A stretch of 5,145 nucleotides of DNA from an uncultured Methylococcaceae bacterium. Lineage in GTDB: Bacteria; Pseudomonadota; Gammaproteobacteria; Methylococcales; Methylomonadaceae. The stretch is taken from the NCBI GenBank assembly GCA_913009515.1, contig CAJVYO010000132.1, positions 1 through 5,145 of the forward strand, read 5' to 3'. The notes under the pieces are model-generated. The model ran no database searches, had not been told where the DNA came from, and saw nothing but the letters and a program-made list of their open reading frames with translations. Of the stretch, positions 1 through 5,145 are shown in pieces. The translations under genes were made by a program, and so were the position numbers. Numbering within the stretch: position 1 is the first letter of the stretch; every line of letters begins with the position of its first letter.

Positions 1-1803
1 TAACTGCCCCGCATTAACAATCCCCATATCCATGCCAGCTTGTATGGCGTGATATAAAAAAACTGCATGAATTGCTTCACGGACAAGATTATTACCGCGA
101 AAGGAAAAGGACACATTAGACACTCCACCGGAAATCATCGCATGTGGACAACGGCGTTTTATTTCACGGGTGGCTTCAATAAAATCCACGCCATAATTAT
201 TATGCTCATCAATACCTGTGGCAATCGCAAAAATATTCGGATCAAAAATAATATCTTGCGGTGGAAAACCCACTTGTTCCACTAAGATTTTATAAGCACG
301 TTCACAAATTTCAACTTTACGGGCATAGGTATCGGCTTGCCCGTCCTCATCAAATGCCATCACAATCACTGCCGCACCATAACGACGCACTAATTGAGCT
401 TGTTGAATAAAATTGGCCTCGCCTTCTTTCATCGAAATGGAATTAACAATACCTTTACCTTGAATACATTTTAAGCCCGCCTCGATAATATCCCATTTTG
501 AGGAATCAATCATAATCGGCACTTTGGAAATATCCGGCTCTGAGGCAATAAGGTTTAAAAAATGTACCATCGCTTCTTTTGATTCCAACATGCCTTCATC
601 CATGTTGATATCAATAATTTGTGCACCATTAATCACTTGTTCACGAGCCACATCTAACGCGGTATCGTATTCCTCATTCACAATGAGGCGTTTAAAACGG
701 GCAGAACCTGTTACATTAGTACGTTCACCGACATTTACAAATAATGAATCTTTGTGAATAGCCATCGGTTCTAAACCGGCTAAATGACATTGAGTTTCAA
801 GCTCTGGGATTTTGCGTGGTGGATAAGGACTGACCATATCAATAATGGCTTTAATATACTCGGGCGAAGTACCACAACAACCGCCAATAATATTTAAATG
901 CCCATTCTTTGCCCAATCTGCAATTTCAGCTCCCATTTCTTCTGGAGTTTCATCATATTCGCCAAATTCATTCGGTAAACCTGCATTCGGATGTGCGGAA
1001 ATATAAGTATCTGCAGACGCCGATAACTCTTCAACATACTGCCGCATTTCATTTGCACCTAAGGCACAATTAAAGCCAATCGAAATAGGCTTAATATGAC
1101 TAAGAGAATGCCAAAAAGCAAGTGCAGTTTGTCCTGATAACGTCCGCCCTGACGCATCAGTAATGGTGCCGGAAATCATCACCGGTAATTCAATATTATG
1201 TTCTTGAAAATATTGGTCAATGGCAAAAATAGCCGCTTTCGCATTCAACGTATCAAACACGGTTTCAATCAATAAAATATCGGTGCCACCATCGACTAAA
1301 CCACGTACCGCTTCACTATAGGCTTCGACTAACTCATCAAAACTAATATTACGAAACGCTGGGGCATTCACATCAGGTGACATCGACGCGGTTCTATTAG
1401 TGGGCCCTAAGGTTCCCGCGACAAAACGCGGTTTATCTGGTGTTTCTGCTGTGGCTTCCTCTGCAGCTTGTTTTGCTAAAGAAGCGGAGGCAACATTAAT
1501 TTCATAAGCCAATGATTGCATATCATAATCAGCCATGGCAATAGTGGTGGCATTGAAACTATTGGTTTCAATAATGTCACAACCGACATCTAAATACGCT
1601 TTATGAATGGCTTTAATAATATCCGGCTGAGTCAGCGATAATAAATCATTATTGCCCTTTAAATCTGATGGCCAATCTTTAAAACGCTCTCCGCGATAAT
1701 CTTGTTCCTCTAAATGATAACCTTGAATCATCGTTCCCATGGCACCATCTAAAAAAAGGATACGTTGAGAAAGTGCGTTTAATAAAGCGTTTTTTTTAGT
1801 CAT
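1..1803 (-). CDS. metH: Methionine synthase, cobalamin-dependent (partial, N-terminal 601 residues)
   Basis: Cytoplasmic B12-dependent methionine synthase. It transfers the methyl group of 5-methyltetrahydrofolate through cobalamin to homocysteine, giving methionine. The open frame runs from ATG at 1803 to the left edge without a stop, so 601 of roughly 1,230 residues usual for the family are present. Residues about 10-340 form the homocysteine-binding barrel: LDGAMGTM near residue 20, Cys246 in FNCALG, and the pair Cys309-Cys310 in GGCCGT. These are the three zinc ligands (C247, C310, C311 in E. coli). Residues about 355-601 are the pterin-binding module, opening with NVGERTN at 357-363. The fragment ends in MGIVNAGQL, so the cobalamin and AdoMet reactivation modules are off-window. 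The start is fixed by an in-frame stop a few codons upstream and by the conserved N-terminus. No Shine-Dalgarno is visible. The gene begins 26 bp after the chemoreceptor stop on the same strand, so cotranscription is possible. Identity is very secure. Confidence 0.97.
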   Translation of the reverse strand, partial: MTKKNALLNALSQRILFLDGAMGTMIQGYHLEEQDYRGERFKDWPSDLKGNNDLLSLTQPDIIKAIHKAYLDVGCDIIETNSFNATTIAMADYDMQSLAYEINVASASLAKQAAEEATAETPDKPRFVAGTLGPTNRTASMSPDVNAPAFRNISFDELVEAYSEAVRGLVDGGTDILLIETVFDTLNAKAAIFAIDQYFQEHNIELPVMISGTITDASGRTLSGQTALAFWHSLSHIKPISIGFNCALGANEMRQYVEELSASADTYISAHPNAGLPNEFGEYDETPEEMGAEIADWAKNGHLNIIGGCCGTSPEYIKAIIDMVSPYPPRKIPELETQCHLAGLEPMAIHKDSLFVNVGERTNVTGSARFKRLIVNEEYDTALDVAREQVINGAQIIDINMDEGMLESKEAMVHFLNLIASEPDISKVPIMIDSSKWDIIEAGLKCIQGKGIVNSISMKEGEANFIQQAQLVRRYGAAVIVMAFDEDGQADTYARKVEICERAYKILVEQVGFPPQDIIFDPNIFAIATGIDEHNNYGVDFIEATREIKRRCPHAMISGGVSNVSFSFRGNNLVREAIHAVFLYHAIQAGMDMGIVNAGQL

Positions 1804-1829
1804 GGGTAGTCGATATTTAATGGTGGTGA

Positions 1830-3317
1830 TTATTTGTTTTCATCATAAGGGTGTTTTTCATCAACCATACTGTCGATAAATTGCATCACCCCTAAACTTG
1901 AATCTTCAGATTTTTTCATACTACTAATAATATTTTCGAGTAAATTAACATTATTTTGCCAATCTTCTCGTGAAAACTCATACGCTTCTTTTGCAAATTT
2001 ATGAACTTCTTGATGCGGTTGTAACAATTTGGCATAAGAAGGGGTGTCGCTGAAATGTTCTTTACCCTGTCCCGCAACATACCATTTTCCTAAACGGCAA
2101 TTTTCATGATTAACCAATGTTGCATCAGCTTGAGGACAACTTTCCGATGCTTCAATAGCAAAGTAAGCATTTTGCTTATAAATAATATGATCTAATTTTA
2201 TGAGTAAACTAAAGGTTTTATCTTTTGCATAAGAGATATACTCAATAGAGTCTTTGGCAGAACTCGACATGCCTGCAAACTGTACTTTAAAATCATCAAC
2301 CTTACCCATAATATTTTCAGATAAATCCGTTGAGGTACTGGCTTTTGAATGCATCTCAGTGACACGCTCATTAAATGCAGATAAGGTGACACTCACTTCT
2401 TGAGCTGCTTCCTTTGTAAGTTCTGACAGACTTTTAACTTCATCTGCCACCACCGCAAATCCACGTCCATGTTCACCGGCTCGTGCCGCTTCAATCGATG
2501 CATTTAAGGCTAATAGGTTAGTTTTGTCTGCAATACCGGTAATTAATGATAAAGAAGTAGTGACTTTTTCACTGTCTTGTATTAATTCTCCAATCACATC
2601 AGAAACTGAATGAATAATATGATTAATATCTACTAATGCTCGACTAATTTCATCAACACTGGATAAACTTGCATCCGCACTTTTACCCGTCTCCGTAGAA
2701 ATATCTTCTACTTTTTGCATTTGATGGGTAATATTTAACAAATCAGTCTGATTTGCTTTTAAATTATTTAATAAATTAATGGTATTTAAACCATGCAAAC
2801 CTGCCGATAATTTATTCTTAGTCATTAATTGACTATTTTCCTCCATAACATGTAAAACCTTATTAATGTCATCGCCTGATTTTTTAAGCAGCCCTGGAAA
2901 ACCGTCCGATAAGATATAACGACTATAATTTTCTAATGATACGGCGTGAAACGTGGCACTGACTTCTTTAAAATAAGATTCAATAATATCTAAAGTTTCA
3001 TTTAACTCCCACGCTACCTTACCTATTTCACCCAAACCTTTTGTTCCAGTAATCCGATGATGAAACTCACCTTCGTTAGTCTTAATTAAGACTGTCTGAA
3101 TGTCATTAACCACCTTTAAATTTTTATTCGTATTACTATAAATAAAAAAAGCAATCACCATCAGCGCAATGCATTGTGACAACACCAGCCATGAAAAACC
3201 ATGTTGATAAAAATCATTTGCAAATAAACTGCCACTTAATAAAAAAATACCCATAATCATATAAACAAATTTTGTTTTTATAAAAGGAATATTCGCATTT
3301 TGGTTATTTTTAGGCAT
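1830..3317 (-). CDS. Methyl-accepting chemotaxis protein with C-terminal CZB zinc-binding domain (CetA/Aer-like, no periplasmic sensor)
   Basis: Inner-membrane chemoreceptor of 495 residues that should signal to the CheA/CheW array. Seen: two hydrophobic helices at about 17-33 and 42-60 separated by only some 8 residues, so there is no room for a periplasmic ligand domain. Two HAMP-like stretches follow at about 62-115 and 118-165, then a long coiled coil. The hairpin tip at about 262-297 is nearly canonical (NLLALNASIEAARAGE, then GRGFAVVADEVKSL). The C-terminal part, about 370-450, matches the CZB (chemoreceptor zinc-binding) domain: His377, Cys407 in CRLGKWY, and His435 and His439 in PHQEVH form the expected 3-His/1-Cys zinc site. 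No CheR/CheB-tethering pentapeptide is seen at the C-terminus. The start lies 3 bp after the PAS gene stop with only a weak GGA at 3327-3329, suggesting translational coupling. Inference: it takes redox input from the PAS partner, and zinc or oxidant input through CZB. The ligand and the sign of the response are unknown. Confidence 0.95.
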   Translation of the reverse strand: MPKNNQNANIPFIKTKFVYMIMGIFLLSGSLFANDFYQHGFSWLVLSQCIALMVIAFFIYSNTNKNLKVVNDIQTVLIKTNEGEFHHRITGTKGLGEIGKVAWELNETLDIIESYFKEVSATFHAVSLENYSRYILSDGFPGLLKKSGDDINKVLHVMEENSQLMTKNKLSAGLHGLNTINLLNNLKANQTDLLNITHQMQKVEDISTETGKSADASLSSVDEISRALVDINHIIHSVSDVIGELIQDSEKVTTSLSLITGIADKTNLLALNASIEAARAGEHGRGFAVVADEVKSLSELTKEAAQEVSVTLSAFNERVTEMHSKASTSTDLSENIMGKVDDFKVQFAGMSSSAKDSIEYISYAKDKTFSLLIKLDHIIYKQNAYFAIEASESCPQADATLVNHENCRLGKWYVAGQGKEHFSDTPSYAKLLQPHQEVHKFAKEAYEFSREDWQNNVNLLENIISSMKKSEDSSLGVMQFIDSMVDEKHPYDENK

Positions 3318-3320
3318 ATT

Positions 3321-3860
3321 TTATAATCCGTTAGGTTTATACAGTGATAACACGAGACTGTTATAATCTTTCGCCCCTGTTGATTTCACCACATCAACCA
3401 AATAATTAATCGACTTTTTCGGCCCTTCCTGAGCTGAGGCTTGTTTTTCTATCGCCAGCATCTCTTTATACACGGGCATTAAAATAGCTAACGCTGATTG
3501 CGGGGGCTGCCGTCGCACTGAATAATAACCGGTTAATTTATTATTTTTATCATAATCAGGGGTAATATTTGCAAATACCCAATAAAAACTACCATCTGCA
3601 CACAGGTTTTTAGCAAAGCCAAAAAACTCATCACCGGCTTTTAAGGTATCCCACATAAAACGAAACACCCCTCGTGGCATATCAGGATGCCGAATAATAT
3701 TATGTGGTACTGTTAACAATTTTGATTCAGGTAAACCACAAATATCCATAAAAATTCTATTTGCATAAGTGATTTTTCCTGAAATATCTGTTTTAGTAAC
3801 AATAAAATCATTCGCGCCTAGCTTTTTTTCATGTTGTGTCGGCGTTACGTTTAGTTTCAT
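3321..3860 (-). CDS. Small soluble Aer-type PAS protein (probable FAD redox sensor, CetB-like)
   Basis: Cytoplasmic protein of 179 residues with one PAS domain at about 15-118 and no membrane segment. By alignment from memory it matches the N-terminal PAS domain of the E. coli aerotaxis receptor Aer almost without gaps, in the same numbering. Shared positions include Asn34 (TYAN), the PHN-x2-RHPDMP block with Arg57, His58 and Asp60, Phe66, Asn85 and the YWV triplet at 93-95. In Aer this region binds FAD and senses redox state. Differences are Phe79 where Aer has Trp, and LCAD at 86-89 where Aer has basic residues. The tail, 121-179, starts with a probable helix (PVYKEMLAIEK) and ends in a segment resembling those of other stand-alone PAS proteins encoded beside chemoreceptors. 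The start has a good ribosome site, and the next gene, a chemoreceptor, begins 3 bp after the stop. Inference: it is the sensing half of a split energy-taxis receptor. FAD binding is not proven. Confidence 0.93.
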   Translation of the reverse strand: MKLNVTPTQHEKKLGANDFIVTKTDISGKITYANRIFMDICGLPESKLLTVPHNIIRHPDMPRGVFRFMWDTLKAGDEFFGFAKNLCADGSFYWVFANITPDYDKNNKLTGYYSVRRQPPQSALAILMPVYKEMLAIEKQASAQEGPKKSINYLVDVVKSTGAKDYNSLVLSLYKPNGL

Positions 3861-3866
3861 TTTACT

Positions 3867-3873
3867 ACCTTAC
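3867..3873 (-). promoter_or_regulatory. Ribosome binding site of the PAS gene
   Basis: On the minus strand GTAAGGTAG precedes the ATG; the AAGG core (3868-3871) lies 7 nt before the start codon. It is the best Shine-Dalgarno sequence of the three minus-strand genes and supports the start at 3860. The two downstream genes have weak or no such site, which suggests that translation is set mainly at this first gene. Confidence 0.7.
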
Positions 3874-3903
3874 AATTAAGCACATTAAAATTTAGAACCC
3901 TAT

Positions 3904-3953
3904 ATTTTATAATTTTTTACCACTGATTGTTAGCTTAATTAGTGGATTATCAA
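3904..3953 (-). promoter_or_regulatory. Possible promoter region for the PAS-chemoreceptor(-metH) unit
   Basis: The minus-strand unit must start in this divergent region, but no strong sigma70 match is seen. Candidates are a TATAAA/TAAAAT -10-like stretch at 3904-3911 with no good -35 at the right distance, or TTGATA at 3948-3953 followed 16 bp later by AACAAT at 3926-3931. No clear flagellar sigma28 (TAAA-N15-GCCGATAA) or sigma54 (TGGC-N8-TTGC type) site was found. The placement is only a guess from base composition and spacing. Confidence 0.25.
3920..3945. repeat. 26-bp imperfect inverted repeat in the divergent intergenic region
   Basis: CCACTGATT (3920-3928) and AATTAGTGG (3937-3945) are inverted copies with one mismatch, which would be a G-U pair in RNA of one strand, around an 8-nt centre. 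Neither side is followed by a T-run in the correct direction for an intrinsic terminator: the T-run at 3913-3918 precedes it on the plus strand. A protein-binding operator near the promoter of the PAS-chemoreceptor unit is therefore a better reading than a terminator. The binding protein is unknown. Confidence 0.4.
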
Positions 3954-3959
3954 CCTATC

Positions 3960-3971
3960 ATTTTGCAAAAT
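3960..3971. repeat. 12-bp perfect palindrome
   Basis: ATTTTGCAAAAT reads the same on both strands. It sits between the 26-bp dyad and the gpmI promoter, in an AT-rich background where short palindromes arise by chance. It could be part of an operator, but nothing ties it to a named regulator. Confidence 0.25.
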
Positions 3972-4039
3972 TATCGTTTTTTTAGCCTGATAACGACGTA
4001 AAATAGCGACATATATAAGCTGCTTAAGAAAAAATCACG

Positions 4040-4070
4040 TTGACCTTTACACGCTAATAATGAGTATAAT
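4040..4070 (+). promoter_or_regulatory. Sigma70-type promoter of gpmI
   Basis: A perfect -10 hexamer TATAAT lies at 4065-4070 and a 5/6 -35 hexamer TTGACC at 4040-4045. The spacer is 19 bp, slightly longer than the 17-bp optimum. A TG dinucleotide at 4061-4062 is one base off the extended -10 position. Transcription would start near 4077, giving a leader of about 26 nt that ends at the gpmI start. That leaves no room for a leader riboswitch. Confidence 0.65.
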
Positions 4071-4093
4071 AAAGCTATCTAACTACCCACTTT

Positions 4094-4098
4094 AAGAG
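4094..4098 (+). promoter_or_regulatory. Ribosome binding site of gpmI, serving one of three tandem ATG codons
   Basis: AAGAG lies 4, 7 or 10 nt upstream of three consecutive in-frame ATG codons at 4103, 4106 and 4109. The middle ATG has the most usual spacing, so the true N-terminus could be one or two residues shorter than annotated. The effect on the protein is negligible. Confidence 0.5.
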
Positions 4099-4102
4099 TT
4101 CT

Positions 4103-5145
4103 ATGATGATGAAACCTAAACCCTTAGTTTTATTAATTCTTGATGGCTTTGGTGTCCGTGAAGACGCTAATTATAATGCAATTGCTCACGCAAATACGCC
4201 TTGCTGGGATAGTTTGCAACAACAATACCCGATGACCACACTCGCTTGTTCAGGCAATATTGTGGGCTTACCTGAAGGACAAATGGGTAATTCTGAAGTG
4301 GGTCATATGCATATTGGCACCGGACGCTATGTACCACAAGATTTTTCACGTATCAGTGATGCCATAAACTCAGGTGAATTTTTTGAAAATTCAGTATTAT
4401 GTGAAGCCATTGAGCACGCTTTAAATCATAATAGCACTTTGCATTTATTAGGCTTATTATCAGAAGGTGGCGTACATAGCCACTTAACGCATATTTTAGC
4501 GATGCTGGAATTAGCCGCTAAAAAAGGGCTTAAGAATATTATGATTCACGCCATCCTAGATGGACGTGATGTTGCCCCTAAAAGTGCTGAATCTGCATTG
4601 CAGCAATTACAAGCTAAAATAGATGAACTCGGTGTCGGCAAAATTGCCTCAATCGTCGGGCGTTTTTATGCCATGGATCGTGATAAACGCTGGGATAGAG
4701 TGCAAAAAGCCCATCAAATGCTAGTATTAGCCAAAGCAGATTACACCGCTCAAACCGCACAAGAAGCCTTACAAATGGCGTATGACCGTGCTGAAACCGA
4801 TGAATTTGTTGAACCGACTTTAATCGGTGAAGCGGTTGCGTTAGCTGATACTGATAGCATCATATTTATGAATTTTAGAGCGGATAGAGCCCGTGAAATT
4901 AGCACCGCTATTACAGCAACCACCTTTACTGATTTTGAACGTCAACATGCAGGTTTTAAAGGCTATTTTGCGACTTTAACCAATTATCATGAAGCGTTTA
5001 ATTACCCTGTTGCTTATGATTCTATCGAGATTAAAAATAGCTTAGGTGCAGTGTTAGCACAACAAAATTTAAGCCAATTACGCCTCGCTGAAACAGAAAA
5101 ATATGCCCACGTGACTTTTTTCATGAATGGTGGCGTTGATGAGCC
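4103..5145 (+). CDS. gpmI: 2,3-bisphosphoglycerate-independent phosphoglycerate mutase (partial, N-terminal 347 residues)
   Basis: Cytoplasmic manganese enzyme of glycolysis and gluconeogenesis that interconverts 3-phosphoglycerate and 2-phosphoglycerate through a phosphoserine intermediate. The frame is open from the ATG to the right edge; about 347 of the roughly 510 residues usual for the family are present. Visible hallmarks are LILDGFG with metal-ligand Asp14, the nucleophile Ser64 in GNSEVGH, GGVHSH at 122-127, DGRD at 153-156, GRFYAMDRD at 187-195, FRADRAR at 258-264, and the KYAHVTFF segment near 333 that carries the active-site lysine. The C-terminal metal-binding Asp and His residues of the phosphatase-like domain lie off-window. 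The first of three tandem ATGs is used as the start. The gene is divergent from the PAS-chemoreceptor unit and has its own promoter, so a functional link with chemotaxis is not implied. No defects are seen in the visible part. Confidence 0.97.
   Translation, partial: MMMKPKPLVLLILDGFGVREDANYNAIAHANTPCWDSLQQQYPMTTLACSGNIVGLPEGQMGNSEVGHMHIGTGRYVPQDFSRISDAINSGEFFENSVLCEAIEHALNHNSTLHLLGLLSEGGVHSHLTHILAMLELAAKKGLKNIMIHAILDGRDVAPKSAESALQQLQAKIDELGVGKIASIVGRFYAMDRDKRWDRVQKAHQMLVLAKADYTAQTAQEALQMAYDRAETDEFVEPTLIGEAVALADTDSIIFMNFRADRAREISTAITATTFTDFERQHAGFKGYFATLTNYHEAFNYPVAYDSIEIKNSLGAVLAQQNLSQLRLAETEKYAHVTFFMNGGVDE

Noticed and set aside
67..285. Plus-strand 72-residue open frame
   Set aside because: It lies wholly inside metH on the opposite strand, whose translation matches the conserved family; the shadow frame has no recognisable domain.
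524..757. Plus-strand 77-residue open frame
   Set aside because: It is antisense to the pterin-binding module of metH and has no independent support.
1804..1829. SAH riboswitch or terminator between the chemoreceptor gene and metH
   Set aside because: Only 26 bp separate the genes; no stable hairpin followed by a T-run is visible, and the gap is too short for a riboswitch.
2198..2392. Minus-strand 64-residue open frame
   Set aside because: It is an alternative frame within the chemoreceptor gene, which is well supported through this stretch.
3949..3961. Possible IHF-type site around TATCAACCTATCA
   Set aside because: It does not fully match the WATCAA-N4-TTR consensus, and partial matches are common in AT-rich DNA.
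3984..3992. GCCTGATAA resembling a flagellar sigma28 -10 element (GCCGATAA)
   Set aside because: It has an extra base, is on the plus strand facing gpmI rather than the taxis genes, and has no TAAA element at the right distance upstream.
4167..4349. Minus-strand 60-residue open frame
   Set aside because: It is antisense to the region of gpmI encoding the catalytic serine motif; it is a shadow frame.

Overview
The window is AT-rich bacterial chromosome, almost fully coding. It holds four genes: three on the minus strand and one divergent gene on the plus strand. The motifs that could be aligned from memory (cobalamin-dependent methionine synthase, an Aer-type PAS protein, a CZB chemoreceptor, cofactor-independent phosphoglycerate mutase) look most like gammaproteobacterial proteins. 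A flagellated, possibly microaerophilic or sulfur/C1-type gammaproteobacterium fits, but the genus cannot be named from this sequence. No phage, insertion sequence, CRISPR, tRNA or rRNA was seen.

Layout, left to right. Positions 1-1803 (minus) encode the first 601 residues of MetH, with the homocysteine/zinc module and almost all of the folate module; the cobalamin and reactivation modules lie beyond the left edge. Positions 1830-3317 (minus) encode a complete methyl-accepting chemotaxis protein. It has two closely spaced membrane helices, HAMP-like linkers, a canonical signalling hairpin tip and a C-terminal CZB zinc-binding domain. Positions 3321-3860 (minus) encode a complete small soluble PAS protein resembling the FAD-binding PAS domain of the aerotaxis receptor Aer. 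Positions 3861-4102 are a divergent intergenic region with a good sigma70-type promoter for the plus-strand gene, a 26-bp imperfect dyad and two shorter palindromes. Positions 4103-5145 (plus) encode the N-terminal 347 residues of GpmI, cut by the right edge.

How the genes fit together. The PAS and chemoreceptor genes are 3 bp apart and together supply the parts of an Aer-like energy-taxis receptor split into two polypeptides, as in the CetA/CetB pair of Campylobacter. The chemoreceptor has essentially no periplasmic domain, so its input must come from inside the cell or membrane: redox state through the PAS partner, and possibly zinc or an oxidant through the CZB domain. metH starts 26 bp after the chemoreceptor stop, has no visible Shine-Dalgarno sequence, and may be read from the same transcript. 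gpmI is a separate glycolytic gene that shares only the upstream region.

The most interesting item is the two-protein receptor with two potential intracellular inputs. Its components belong to known families, and nothing here proves a wholly new system.
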